Shown here one piece after another: positions 37,350 through 46,412 of a DNA stretch of 64,000 nucleotides; the stretch's first letter is position 1, and each line of letters begins with the position of its first letter. A model generated the notes under the pieces. The model did no database searches. It saw nothing but the letters and a program-made list of their open reading frames with translations, and was not told where the DNA came from. Both the position numbers and the translations under genes were made by a program. The stretch lies in assembly GCF_025340265.1 (NCBI RefSeq), contig NZ_CP022708.1:1206501-1270500 (forward strand), in the 5' to 3' direction. This stretch comes from Novosphingobium sp. 9 (GTDB lineage Bacteria > Pseudomonadota > Alphaproteobacteria > Sphingomonadales > Sphingomonadaceae).

Positions 37350-37681
37350 GGGAACCTCATATCATACGGGTACAGATATGCACCGCCATCCGTCTGGAGT
37401 GAATTCCAACCAGTCTGGATCATATCTGCAAGAGCTTATGTAATTGCCACATTCAGCGGGCCGGCAGATTTCGACGAGCTTCCCGATAAGATTTACAGGC
37501 CGCTAACCGTTCGTTCGCCGATTTTCCCGAGCCATGCCAAAAACCGCAAGCGCAAATCCATCAAAAGCAGGCGCCCCCATACCAGTCTCATCTAACGGCC
37601 GGGATTATGAATTACAGAGCGACATCGTAGGGGATCTCTATCGGCTCACGTCGGTCGAAACCCGCTCTGAGCGAGATGCCC
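37350..37681. other. Intergenic region, no supported gene
   Basis: About 330 bases. CAGATATG (near 37373) and CATATCTG (near 37425) are inverted copies flanking about 45 bases. Short open frames here lack ribosome sites and recognisable protein features. Confidence 0.35.
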
Positions 37682-38767
37682 TTAAGCGAAGCGCGCAGGC
37701 GAATAGGGCATCGGATCGAGATTGCATGAATCTTCGCCCAGCAGCAGACCAGCGCCGAGCTGCGCAGCGGCAGGCGCGGTCTGGATGCCGAAGCCCCCCT
37801 GCCCCGCGAACCAGAAGAACGCTGGGTCACGCGGGTCGAAGCCGTAGACCGCCATCCGGTCCGGGGCGAAGGAGCGCAGGCCCGCCCAGCGCCGCTCGAC
37901 CCGCTCCACCCGCCAGTCCACCACGCAAGAGAGACGGTCGAGCGCCAGCGAGACGTCAGCCTTGTCAGGCGCGGCATCGCAAGGCGCACTTGGCGTCTCG
38001 TCGTGCGGGCTCAGCCAGATGCCGCCACTCTCGGGCTTGAAATAGAAGCTGCCGTCGAGGTCGAGCACCAGCGGCAGCGCAGCCGTGGTGGCGGGCGCAA
38101 CAGCGACTTGCGCCATCGTCCGGCGCAACGGCGTAATCCCGAGCGGACGCACGCCTGCCAGCCGCGCCACCGGGTCCGCCCAGGCGCCTGCGGCATTGAC
38201 CAGCACTGCGGCCCGCGCCTTGCGGCCATCCTCGAACGTCAGCGCCCAGCCATCCCTCGAACGCTCGGCAGATGCGAGACGGGCGCGCGTCCACAAGTCC
38301 ACGTCATCGCGTCGTGCCTGCGCAAGGTAGTGCTGGTGCACCCGCGCCACGTCGATATCGCAGCAACTGGGTTCGAGTACGCCGCAGGTCCAGTCCAAAT
38401 GCAGGCCCGGCACGCGCGCGGCGATCTCCGCCCGGTCGAGATCGGGCATCTCGACACCCAGCGCCCGGAACGGTGCGGCAAAGGCCTGAAGCGCCGCTTC
38501 CTGACCCGCTTTCGCCAGCGTCAGGGCGGTACGCGGCGTCAACGCGCCGAGTGCCTCCAGCGGTCCCCGCGAGGCAAGCGTCAGCGGCTGCATTCCCGCG
38601 CCGCCATAGCTTTCCATCCAGAACGCGGCCGAGCGCCCCGTCGTGTGATAGCCGGGCACGTCCTCCGCCTCAGCCAGCAGCACCCGCGCCTTGCCATCGA
38701 GCGCAGCGGCCAGCGAGGCGCCTGCCATTCCTGCGCCGATGATCGCGATATCGTAACGGCCTTCCAT
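37682..38767 (-). CDS. FAD-dependent oxidoreductase (DAO family)
   Basis: 361 residues. The N-terminal FAD motif is IAIIGAGMAGASLAAALDGK, followed by AEAEDVPGYHTTGRSAAFW (where glycine oxidases have E-x7-G-x-S-x-R-N). VNAAGAWADPVARLAG and the C-terminal GQGGFGIQTAPAAAQLGA complete the DAO-type fold. Family members oxidise amino or hydroxy acids (D-amino acid dehydrogenase, 2-hydroxyglutarate dehydrogenase); HTTGRSAA is common in uncharacterised proteobacterial members. It is 11 bases downstream of a lysophospholipase-like gene on the same strand, so it is probably cotranscribed. Substrate unknown. Confidence 0.85.
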   Translation of the reverse strand: MEGRYDIAIIGAGMAGASLAAALDGKARVLLAEAEDVPGYHTTGRSAAFWMESYGGAGMQPLTLASRGPLEALGALTPRTALTLAKAGQEAALQAFAAPFRALGVEMPDLDRAEIAARVPGLHLDWTCGVLEPSCCDIDVARVHQHYLAQARRDDVDLWTRARLASAERSRDGWALTFEDGRKARAAVLVNAAGAWADPVARLAGVRPLGITPLRRTMAQVAVAPATTAALPLVLDLDGSFYFKPESGGIWLSPHDETPSAPCDAAPDKADVSLALDRLSCVVDWRVERVERRWAGLRSFAPDRMAVYGFDPRDPAFFWFAGQGGFGIQTAPAAAQLGAGLLLGEDSCNLDPMPYSPARFA

Positions 38768-38778
38768 GCCCGCAGCCC

Positions 38779-39830
38779 CTAACGGGCAGGAGCCACCTCG
38801 TCCAGAAAGGCGGTGATCGCCTGCATCGCCCGGTCGCGCACCGGATCGACCTCGCGCAGGATTTCGTGCCGGGCCTCGTCCCCGAACGCCAACAGCCGCG
38901 CGTTGGGCAGGCGCTTCGCCGCGCGTTCGATGGCAGGCCAGGACACCAGCCCATCGGCAGACGTGCCGAACAGCAGTACCGGCACGCGCACGCTTTCGGG
39001 CACGCCGCGCTTTTCAAGACCGTGGATCGAGGAGAGCGCGCGCTCGATCCAGCCCCAGCTTGCCGCCCCCATGGCAAGGCCAGGACGCTGCTCGCGCCAC
39101 CACGCCTCGTCGGCATAGCGCGCTTCGTCATGGGTCAGCAGTTTCGCGCGATTGACGGGCGGGAACTTCGGCTTCTCGCTGTGCTTCCAGCCGGGGCGAC
39201 GACGGTCGCCCAGCGCGGCGATCACCTTGGCGACCGGCAGCAGCACGCTGCTCGGCACGGCGGCGGGATGGATGCCCAGCATCGGCGCCGAGAGTACCAG
39301 CGCATCGGGCAGCACGCGCTTTTCGGCAACCGCGCGCAAACTGAGGTGCCCGCCCATCGAATGCCCGATCAGGACATGCGGGCCCGGCGTGCGCGCGGCC
39401 CAGTCTGCCCAGATCGCCGCGAAATCGTCGATCCAGATCGCGAAGTCAGAGATATGCCCGGTCAGCGCATCCTTGCCGAGCCGCCCGCTGAGCGCCTGCC
39501 CCGCCAGTCGAACGAGGCAACGTGCCACCCGGCGTCCGACCAGTCGTTAAGCGATTCGAGCCACTTCTCGTAAGCGTCCCCACGTCCGGGCACGAACATC
39601 AGCGATCCGCGCGCGGCCTCGCCTTCGGCCAGCACGGGCGCCCATTCGATCCGGCGCAACTCCTGCCCGTCAGCAACCGCCCAGCGCCATTCGCGGGCAC
39701 GGGCCGGAATCGTGCGGGTACGCGCGCGGTCCGTGACGACGGTTTCGCCAAGGCGCTCGGTGGACAGGTCGGGAATGGGAGCCTCTCGGGTTTGGTTACT
39801 ATTTGCTAAGCGGTGCGCGCGTACATGCAA
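38779..39830 (-). CDS. Alpha/beta hydrolase, lysophospholipase-like (one frameshift)
   Basis: About 350 residues after correction. GSLMFVPGRGDAYEKWLESL is the oxyanion region, VASFDWRGQALSGRLGKDAL the DxRGxGxS-type loop, LIGHSMGGHLSLR the Ser elbow; the Asp lies near LLFGTSADGLVSW and the His in DEARHEILRE. This pattern matches the PldB/monoacylglycerol lipase group (Hydrolase_4). The frame breaks at 39499-39502; one added G rejoins it. Start is uncertain: ATG 39830 is the first available but would overlap the upstream region of the divergent prepilin peptidase. Confidence 0.78.
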
Positions 39831-39868
39831 TCTCGAATTCGGGCAGTCTCGAATTGGGAATGTATGTC

Positions 39869-40591
39869 ATGCCGCTCGGACTAATTTCGTACGCATTGCC
39901 GGGAGCGCTGGCAACCGCACTTGTCGTAGCGGCCTTTACCGACATTCGCCGTCGCGAGATCGACAACGGCCTGAACCTCGCCATCGCCATCGCCGCGCCG
40001 CTCTGGTGGCTGGTGAGCGGCTACGGCTGGAGCGCAGTGGCGATCCAGATCGGGCTTGCGGCGGTGACGTTCGCGCTGGGGTGCCTGCTGTTCGCGCTGC
40101 GCCAGATGGGTGGCGGCGACGTCAAGCTGCTGACCGCGCTGGCGCTGTGGTTCGCGCCGGAAAGCTTCCTCCAGTTGGTGGTGCTGATGGCAATCCTTGG
40201 CGGCGGCGCCTCGGTGGCGATGGCTGCTTTCAACATGCGCCGCGTTCCGGGCGAAACTCTGCGGGACGGGCTGGCCGTGCTCGCCGCGCTGGTCTGGGTG
40301 GGCGCCATCGCTTCGGTGGTGTTCGCGCTCGTAATGCATCGCCCACTGGTGCCGGCTGCGCGAATCGAAGCGATTCTCACTGCGATTCCCTCGATCTGGG
40401 TACTGCTTGCCCTGCTGCTGATGGCATTTGCCGTAATCGGCGTGGGTCTGATGCACATCATGCGGCGGCAGAAATCCCGCCTGCCGATCCCCTATGGCGT
40501 GGCCATTTCTGCGGCCGGACTGTGGATTCTGGGCGAGCATGCGTTGCGCACCGCCGGGCAACTCACGGGAAACGCGGGCAGCTTGGGGTGA
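39869..40591 (+). CDS. cpaA: Prepilin peptidase CpaA (A24 family)
   Basis: 240 residues, almost entirely hydrophobic with about seven membrane segments. The two aspartates of type IV prepilin peptidases are present: TDIRRREIDN after the first helix and MGGGDVKLL. It cleaves and prepares Flp-type pilins in the inner membrane. The N-methyltransferase domain of PilD is missing, as usual for CpaA. The C-terminal half (about 140-240) is an extension with extra helices. ATG 39869 has TTGGGA 9 bases upstream; an ATG at 39860 lacks room for a ribosome site. It is the first gene of the Tad cluster; cpaB starts 70 bases later. Confidence 0.87.
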   Translation: MPLGLISYALPGALATALVVAAFTDIRRREIDNGLNLAIAIAAPLWWLVSGYGWSAVAIQIGLAAVTFALGCLLFALRQMGGGDVKLLTALALWFAPESFLQLVVLMAILGGGASVAMAAFNMRRVPGETLRDGLAVLAALVWVGAIASVVFALVMHRPLVPAARIEAILTAIPSIWVLLALLLMAFAVIGVGLMHIMRRQKSRLPIPYGVAISAAGLWILGEHALRTAGQLTGNAGSLG

Positions 40592-40661
40592 ACCCGATTT
40601 TAACCATTTTACTCCAGATTCGTACGGACGATGACAGGGATTCTAGGGGGCTTGCATAGCC

Positions 40662-41675
40662 ATGGACAGAAATAAGCTGCTGCTTCTGGTGCTGGCGCTG
40701 GTCGTCGCGGCAGGAACCGCGATGGCGGCACGCTCGCTCTTTGCGGGCAGTGCCGCACCGCGCGCTGGAGCCGTGGTCGAGACCATGCAGCCCAAGGGCC
40801 CCAAGGTACTGGTCGCCCAGCGACAGTTGCCCGTCGGCACGATCATCACCGCCGATGCCCTGTCGTTCCAGGACTGGCCAAAGGAACTGGTGAAGGACGC
40901 CTATTTCCTCGACGGCCAGACCGACATGAACAAGCTGATCGGCACTGTCGTGCGCTTTCCGATCACGGCTGGTCAGCCGCTGACGCAAGGCGCGCTGGTG
41001 AAGCCGGGCGACCGCGGGTTCCTCGCCGCAGCACTCGGGCCGGGCATGCGCGCGGTCACGATCCCGGTCAACGCCAAGACCGCCGTGGGCGGCTTCGTGT
41101 TCCCCGGCGACCGCGTCGATCTGGTGCTGACGCAGGAGGTCAAGGGTGACGGTCAGGGCCAGGATCTGGCCGCTGCGGAAACGATCCTGCGCAACGTGCG
41201 CGTTCTCGCCACCGACCAGTCGACCGAAAACGAAACCGAAGATGGCAAGACCGTGGTCCATGCCTTCCAGACCGTCACGCTCGAAGTTACGCCCCGCATC
41301 GCCGAAAAGGTCGCCGTGGCGCAGGAACTGGGCCAGCTCAGCCTTTCGCTGCGCTCGATCCAGGACAGCAGCGGCGAGTTCGAGAAAATGCTGGCCGACG
41401 GTGACGTCAAGGTGCCCGACGGCGCCTCGCCCAAGCAGGAAGACGCGCTGATGCGCAACGCGATGAGCCAGCCGATGGACAGCAAGTCGTCTTACGTCAC
41501 CGGCGGCGATGTCTCGCGGTTCCAGCGCTCGTCGATGCCGCAAATGGCACCGCGCCAACAGATGGCGGTGGCAGGTCCGGCAGTCGCTGGCCCGGTCGCT
41601 CCGACACGTCCCGCAGGCCCCGTGGTCCACGTCACTCGCGGCAAGACCACGACCGACGAACCGGTGAGCAAGTAA
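40662..41675 (+). CDS. cpaB: Flp pilus assembly protein CpaB
   Basis: 337 residues. A signal-anchor (MDRNKLLLLVLALVVAAGTA) is followed by an SAF domain (VLVAQRQLPVGTIITADALS) and the RcpC/CpaB region (RAVTIPVNAKTAVGGFVFPG, DRVDLVLTQEV). The C terminus is a Pro/Ala-rich tail of about 60 residues. CpaB/RcpC is a periplasmic component supporting the secretin. It lies in the order cpaA-B-C-D-E; cpaC follows directly. Confidence 0.92.
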   Translation: MDRNKLLLLVLALVVAAGTAMAARSLFAGSAAPRAGAVVETMQPKGPKVLVAQRQLPVGTIITADALSFQDWPKELVKDAYFLDGQTDMNKLIGTVVRFPITAGQPLTQGALVKPGDRGFLAAALGPGMRAVTIPVNAKTAVGGFVFPGDRVDLVLTQEVKGDGQGQDLAAAETILRNVRVLATDQSTENETEDGKTVVHAFQTVTLEVTPRIAEKVAVAQELGQLSLSLRSIQDSSGEFEKMLADGDVKVPDGASPKQEDALMRNAMSQPMDSKSSYVTGGDVSRFQRSSMPQMAPRQQMAVAGPAVAGPVAPTRPAGPVVHVTRGKTTTDEPVSK

Positions 41676-41766
41676 GATCGCCATGTCGCGCCACACACAC
41701 CTGCGCAACGCGCTCCGCTCCACGAAGAACCCGCTCGTCAAGGGCTCTTCCTCCAAGGGCAAGGTC

Positions 41767-43317
41767 ATGAAATCGCACCTTATCAAGTCCCTGCTGATCT
41801 CCGCCTGCGTGCTCGCACCGCTTGGTCTGGGTATGGCAAGCGCCGCCCCCGCCAATGCCCAGGCCGTCACCAAGCCCGCGCACGACATCGCCCTGTCGAT
41901 CGGCAATGGCGAACTGATCACCGTCCCCGGCACGATGAACGATGTCTTCGTCGCCAACGACGCCGTCGCCGACGTGCAGGTCAAGTCGAAGAGCCAGCTC
42001 TACGTCTTCGGCAAGGCAGGCGGCACTACTACGGTCTATGCCAGCAACGCGGCAGGCGCAGTGGTGTGGTCGGCAACCGTGCGTGTCGGCTCCAACATCG
42101 ACAGCGTGGACCAGATGCTGCGCCTTGCCATGCCCGAGGCGCAGATCGCGGTCTCGACCATCGGTTCCAGCACCGTGCTGCTGACCGGCACCGTGCGACA
42201 GCCCGAGGACGCGGCCGAAGCCGAGCGCCTCGTCACCGCCTATATGGGCAAGGACAGCAACGTCATCAGCCGTCTTCGCGTGGCGACGCCCCTGCAGGTC
42301 AACCTCCAGGTCCGCATCGCCGAAGTGACGCGCTCGCTTGTGCGTTCGCTGGGCGTCAATCTGTCGACCGTCTCGAAGGGCGGCAACGGTTTTCAGTTCG
42401 GGGTCGGTCAGGGCAGTGTCACCAGCTTCACGCCAGGCTCGACCCTGACTGTTGGCAGCACCACTGCCAGTTCCGGCTCCTCGGTCACAGCCACAACAGC
42501 CGGGACAACGATCGCCGGAGCAGGCAAGCTGCTGGGCCTGAACATCCTCGCCGCACTCGATGCCGGTGAAACGGTCGGCCTCGTCCATACGCTGGCGCAG
42601 CCCAACCTCACAGCGCTGTCAGGCGAGACGGCGGACTTCCTCGCCGGCGGTGAATACCCGATCCCGGTTTCGCAAGGCTCCAGCGGCGGCACCAGCGTCA
42701 CCATCCAGTACAAGAATTATGGCGTCAGCCTGGCTTATACACCTACCGTACTGGCCAACGGTCGCATTTCACTGCGCGTGCGCCCCGAGGTTTCCGAACT
42801 GTCGAGCGACGGCGAAGTGACGCTGAACGGCTATTCGGTGCCTGCCCTTACCGTGCGACGCACCGAAACCACCGTCGAACTCGGCTCGGGCCAGAGCTTC
42901 ATGATCGCCGGGCTGCTCAGCACCAGCGAGCAGAACTCGATCCAGAAGATGCCGGGCGCCGGCGATATTCCGGTGCTGGGATCGCTGTTCCGTTCGACCA
43001 GCTACCAGCGCGGCGAAACCGAACTGGTGATCGTCGTCACGCCCTATCTGGTCAATCCCGTCACCGGTGCCCAGATCGCGCTTCCGACCGACGGTTTCCA
43101 GAGCGCCAACGAACTCCAGCAGATCCTCGGCAATGCCGCGCATGACGGACAGAGCAGCGCGCCCCGCACCGGCGCGACGATGGCGCCGGACAACGCCTCT
43201 GCCAGCCCCGGCGTCGGTCAGGCTGACACTGCAATGCCTGCCGCCACCGCCGCCAAGAAGCGCAGCACTTCGGCAGACGATGCCGCCGCCGCACGCCCCG
43301 GCTTCGGCTCGAACTGA
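41767..43317 (+). CDS. cpaC: Flp pilus secretin CpaC (type II/III secretion system secretin)
   Basis: 516 residues from ATG 41767, chosen because AAGGG precedes it and a signal peptide follows at once (MKSHLIKSLLISACVLAPLG). A frame start at 41683 would add 28 polar residues. Domains: the pilus-assembly N-domain (SIGNGELITVPGTMNDVFVA), a BON-like segment (STVLLTGTVRQPEDAAEAER) and the secretin barrel with VHTLAQPNLTALSGETADFL, GGEYPIPV, GVSLAYTPTVL and TELVIVVTPYLV. A Ser/Thr/Gly-rich insert lies near 42420-42510. The protein forms the outer-membrane pore of the Tad system. Confidence 0.9.
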   Translation: MKSHLIKSLLISACVLAPLGLGMASAAPANAQAVTKPAHDIALSIGNGELITVPGTMNDVFVANDAVADVQVKSKSQLYVFGKAGGTTTVYASNAAGAVVWSATVRVGSNIDSVDQMLRLAMPEAQIAVSTIGSSTVLLTGTVRQPEDAAEAERLVTAYMGKDSNVISRLRVATPLQVNLQVRIAEVTRSLVRSLGVNLSTVSKGGNGFQFGVGQGSVTSFTPGSTLTVGSTTASSGSSVTATTAGTTIAGAGKLLGLNILAALDAGETVGLVHTLAQPNLTALSGETADFLAGGEYPIPVSQGSSGGTSVTIQYKNYGVSLAYTPTVLANGRISLRVRPEVSELSSDGEVTLNGYSVPALTVRRTETTVELGSGQSFMIAGLLSTSEQNSIQKMPGAGDIPVLGSLFRSTSYQRGETELVIVVTPYLVNPVTGAQIALPTDGFQSANELQQILGNAAHDGQSSAPRTGATMAPDNASASPGVGQADTAMPAATAAKKRSTSADDAAAARPGFGSN

Positions 43318-43331
43318 GAAAGACCCCGGAC

Positions 43332-44033
43332 ATGACAACCGCTTCCCCTTTGCGCTCTTCCGGCTCCCGCCGGTCGTTGCGGATCGCAGCCGGAACGCTC
43401 GCTCTGTCGCTGGCGCTTGCGCTCGGCGCCTGCGGCGGGGTTCCGACCAACCGCTCGCTCGATTCGATCCACCAGCCCGAAGTCTCGCGCAACGACTACA
43501 CGCTCGACATCGCCACGACGCCCGACGGTCTGGCGCCGGGCGAGGGCCGCCGTCTCAACGATTGGCTGGGGGCGATGGGCGTCAAGTACGGCGATCATCT
43601 CTATCTCGACGACCCCGCAGCCATTCCGGCAGTGCGCGATGCCGTCGCGGCGATCGGCCAGCGCGCGGGGATTACGCTTGACGGTGCCGCACCAGTGACG
43701 ACCGGCTACGTCACGGCAGGCACCGCCCGTGTCATCATCACGCGCTACAAGGCTTCGGTTCCCGGCTGTCCGGACTGGAAGGGCAAGTCGGACTTCAACC
43801 CGAACAACGCCACCAGCGCGAACTTCGGCTGCGCGGTCAATTCCAACCTCGCCGCGATGGTCGCCAATCCGCAGGATCTGGTGCAGGGTCAAACCGACAC
43901 CGGCAGCACGCAGGCGATGACCGCCTCCAAGGCCATCGACGCCTACCGCAAGGCCGACACGACCGGCTCCAAGGGCCTGTCCAGCAGTTCGGCAACCAGC
44001 AGCAGCAGCGGTTCAAGCGGAGGGAGCAACTGA
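43332..44033 (+). CDS. cpaD: Pilus assembly lipoprotein CpaD
   Basis: 233 residues. A signal ends in the lipobox LGAC (about 32-35), so the mature protein is a lipoprotein. The middle carries the CpaD features VSRNDYTLDIATTPDGLAPG, TTGYVTAGTARVIITRYKA and FGCAVNSNLAAMVANPQDLV. The tail is Ser/Gly-rich. In Caulobacter, CpaD helps place the CpaC secretin. It starts 14 bases after cpaC and ends 1 base before cpaE, clearly in the same operon. Confidence 0.9.
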   Translation: MTTASPLRSSGSRRSLRIAAGTLALSLALALGACGGVPTNRSLDSIHQPEVSRNDYTLDIATTPDGLAPGEGRRLNDWLGAMGVKYGDHLYLDDPAAIPAVRDAVAAIGQRAGITLDGAAPVTTGYVTAGTARVIITRYKASVPGCPDWKGKSDFNPNNATSANFGCAVNSNLAAMVANPQDLVQGQTDTGSTQAMTASKAIDAYRKADTTGSKGLSSSSATSSSSGSSGGSN

Positions 44034-44034
44034 C

Positions 44035-45315
44035 ATGAACGCACCCTGGAAAGGCTCGGGGCAGGCCCGCGACCAGTTCTGCGCCTACATGTGCGACGAA
44101 ACCTCGCTCGACGTGGTTCGCCAGATCACCATCGAGATGGGCTGGCCGCCCGAGAAGTGCCATCGCGGTGGCCTGCGCAGCGCCGTACAGTCTCTGTCCG
44201 TCTCGGCAAGCCCGAACATCCTGATGATCGATCTGTCCGAAAGCGGCGATCCGCTGAGCGACATCAATGCGCTCGCCGAAGTGTGCGAACCGGGGACCAT
44301 CGTGATCGCGGTGGGTCAGGTCAACGACGTGCGCCTATACCGTGACCTGCTGGCCAGCGGCATCCACGACTATCTGCTCAAGCCGCTGTCGCAGGGGCAG
44401 GTGCGCGATGCCATCGGTCAGGCGCAGGCGGTCTTCGCGGCCCCACGGCATGGCGACGGCGATGCACGCCGCCACCTCTCGACCGCCGTCATCGGCACCC
44501 GAGGCGGCATAGGCGCTTCGACGATCGCCACTTCGCTCGCCTGGCTGATGAGCACCGAGGACAAGTTCCCGACGGCGCTGCTCGATCTCGACATTCACTT
44601 CGGCACCGGCGCACTGTGCCTCGACCTCGAACCGGGGCGCGGGCTTGCCGATGCAATCGAGACGCCGAGCCGCATCGACGGCCTGTTCATCGAGCGTGCG
44701 ATGATCCGCGCGAACGACAACCTCGCGATCCTTTCCGCAGAAGCACCGATTACCGCGCCGTTGCTCACGGATGGCAGTGCATTCCTGCAACTGCTCGAAG
44801 AGTTCAAGCAGGCGTTCGACATGTCGGTAATCGACCTGCCGCGCAACATCCTCATCAACTTCCCGCAACTGCTGGCCGAAGTGAACGTGATCGTGCTGGT
44901 GGTCGAAATGACGCTGGCATCGGCGCGCGACACGATCCGTATCCTCTCCTGGCTGCGCAGCAACGCCAGCCACACACAGATCCTGATCGTGGCGAACAAG
45001 GTCCAGCCCGCGATGGCCGAGATCAGCAAGAGCGATTTCGAGGCTTCGATCGAGACCCGGATCGACCACCTGATCCCCTATGACCTCAAGGCAACCTCGA
45101 CTGCGGCGAAACTTGGACAGACGCTGGTAGATGCGGCGAAGACAAGCAAGGCGAGCGCTGTCATCCACGATCTCGAACGCGCCGTGGTGGCCACCAGCGC
45201 AGAGCTTTCCGGGAAGACCGAAGCGGCGCCCAAGACCTCGTTGCTGGGCAAGTTCGACCTCAAGTCGCTGATGCCCAAAGCCGCCGCCAAGAAGGCCGGG
45301 GTTCCGGCCCGATGA
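44035..45315 (+). CDS. cpaE: Pilus assembly protein CpaE (TadZ-like MinD/ParA ATPase homologue)
   Basis: 426 residues. The N-terminal third resembles a degenerate receiver domain (SPNILMIDLSESGDPLSDIN, LLASGIHDYLLKPLSQGQVR). The rest is a MinD/ParA fold with the P-loop variant GTRGGIGASTIATSLAWLM, LLDLDIHFGTGALCLDL and DMSVIDLPRNILIN. The P-loop lacks the usual lysines (K-G-G-x-G-K-T), as in many TadZ proteins, so it may act as a polar localisation platform and not as a strong ATPase. It normally precedes cpaF, which is absent here. Confidence 0.9.
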   Translation: MNAPWKGSGQARDQFCAYMCDETSLDVVRQITIEMGWPPEKCHRGGLRSAVQSLSVSASPNILMIDLSESGDPLSDINALAEVCEPGTIVIAVGQVNDVRLYRDLLASGIHDYLLKPLSQGQVRDAIGQAQAVFAAPRHGDGDARRHLSTAVIGTRGGIGASTIATSLAWLMSTEDKFPTALLDLDIHFGTGALCLDLEPGRGLADAIETPSRIDGLFIERAMIRANDNLAILSAEAPITAPLLTDGSAFLQLLEEFKQAFDMSVIDLPRNILINFPQLLAEVNVIVLVVEMTLASARDTIRILSWLRSNASHTQILIVANKVQPAMAEISKSDFEASIETRIDHLIPYDLKATSTAAKLGQTLVDAAKTSKASAVIHDLERAVVATSAELSGKTEAAPKTSLLGKFDLKSLMPKAAAKKAGVPAR

Positions 45316-45413
45316 TCCACCCCGCCACCGTCATGCTCCAGAAACGTCCGCCCATTTGCGAACGGGCCGGTGACGCATGCGGGCGGCCATTCCCCGTCTG
45401 GACAGCGCGATGA
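45312..45413 (+). CDS. 33-codon ORF exactly bridging cpaE and tadB
   Basis: ATG 45312 overlaps the cpaE stop (ATGA), and the TGA at 45411-45413 overlaps the tadB start (ATGA at 45410). The 33 residues begin MIHPATVMLQKRPPICERAG and resemble nothing I know. It occupies the slot where cpaF (about 1.4 kb) stands in canonical Tad operons. It could be a coupling ORF, an in-frame deletion scar of cpaF, or coincidence; the two exact overlaps argue against coincidence. Confidence 0.4.
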   Translation: MIHPATVMLQKRPPICERAGDACGRPFPVWTAR

Positions 45414-46384
45414 ACACGCTTCCGCTCCTGATCGTCGCCGCCGGTATCACCACGTTGATCGTGTTGGTCTTCATGGCGTTTTCCGGCCCTTCGACAAGCA
45501 AGGAATCGACGCGCCGCCTGAAAGCCGTGCGCTTTAGGCATTCCGGCTCGGCCATGGACCGTGCCGAAGCCCAGTTGCGCAAGGCTGTCGCCGCCCGCCG
45601 TCGCCCTGCCCGGCGCGGTCCCGCCGGATCCACCTCGCGCATCGATGCGCTGGCCCTGCGGCTGGAACGCTCGGGCAAGAAGTGGACGATCCAGCAATAC
45701 CTCTACGCCTCTGCCGGCGTCGGTGCGCTGGTCTTCCTGTTCATGCTGGTCAAGACCCATGCCCCGATCCTGGCGCTGATGCTGGGCCTGTTCGCCGGAG
45801 CCGGTCTGCCCCACATGGTGCTGGGCATGGCGATCAAGCGGCGCGGCAATCAGTTCACCTCGAAATTCCCGGATGCCATCGAATTGCTTGTGCGCGGCCT
45901 TCGCTCGGGCCTTCCCGTTACCGAAACGCTGGGCATCGTATCCGCAGAAGTCCCCGGACCGGTGGGGCAGGAATTCAAGCTCGTGACAGAGCGCATGAAG
46001 ATCGGCCGGGCCATGGAGGATGCGCTTCAGGATACCGCCGATCGCCTGCAGATGCCGGAGTTCAACTTCTTCTGCATCACCCTCGCCATTCAGCGGGAAA
46101 CGGGTGGCAACCTGGCAGAGACACTGGCCAACCTTGCCGATGTACTGCGCAAGCGCGCGCAGATGAAACTCAAGATCCGCGCCATGAGTTCGGAATCCAA
46201 GGCATCGGCCTACATCGTCGGCTCGTTGCCGTTCATCGTCTTCGGGCTGATCTACATGGTGAACCCCAAGTACATCGGCAATTTCTTCGTCGATCCGCGC
46301 CTGATGGTCGCCGGGATCGGCGGTTTCATCTGGATGTCCATCGGCGCCTTCGCAATGGCCAAGATGTGCAACTTCGAGATCTGA
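45410..46384 (+). CDS. tadB: Tad pilus inner-membrane protein TadB (T2SSF domain)
   Basis: 324 residues. It starts with a membrane helix (PLLIVAAGITTLIVLVFMAF), then a basic segment, two helices (YLYASAGVGALVFLFMLVKT and a second), the T2SSF domain (FPDAIELLVRGLRSGLPVTE, FFCITLAIQRETGGNLAETL) and a terminal helix. ATG 45410 is used; a reading from 45377 would lie inside the small bridging ORF. TadB and TadC form the platform that works with the CpaF/TadA ATPase. Confidence 0.9.
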   Translation: MNTLPLLIVAAGITTLIVLVFMAFSGPSTSKESTRRLKAVRFRHSGSAMDRAEAQLRKAVAARRRPARRGPAGSTSRIDALALRLERSGKKWTIQQYLYASAGVGALVFLFMLVKTHAPILALMLGLFAGAGLPHMVLGMAIKRRGNQFTSKFPDAIELLVRGLRSGLPVTETLGIVSAEVPGPVGQEFKLVTERMKIGRAMEDALQDTADRLQMPEFNFFCITLAIQRETGGNLAETLANLADVLRKRAQMKLKIRAMSSESKASAYIVGSLPFIVFGLIYMVNPKYIGNFFVDPRLMVAGIGGFIWMSIGAFAMAKMCNFEI

Positions 46385-46412
46385 TGCGCGGACCGGAAGA
46401 AAGAGATACGCC

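Noticed and set aside
37534..38040. 168-codon plus-strand ORF
   Set aside because: Most of it is antisense to the FAD oxidoreductase; the part outside has no ribosome site or recognisable domain.
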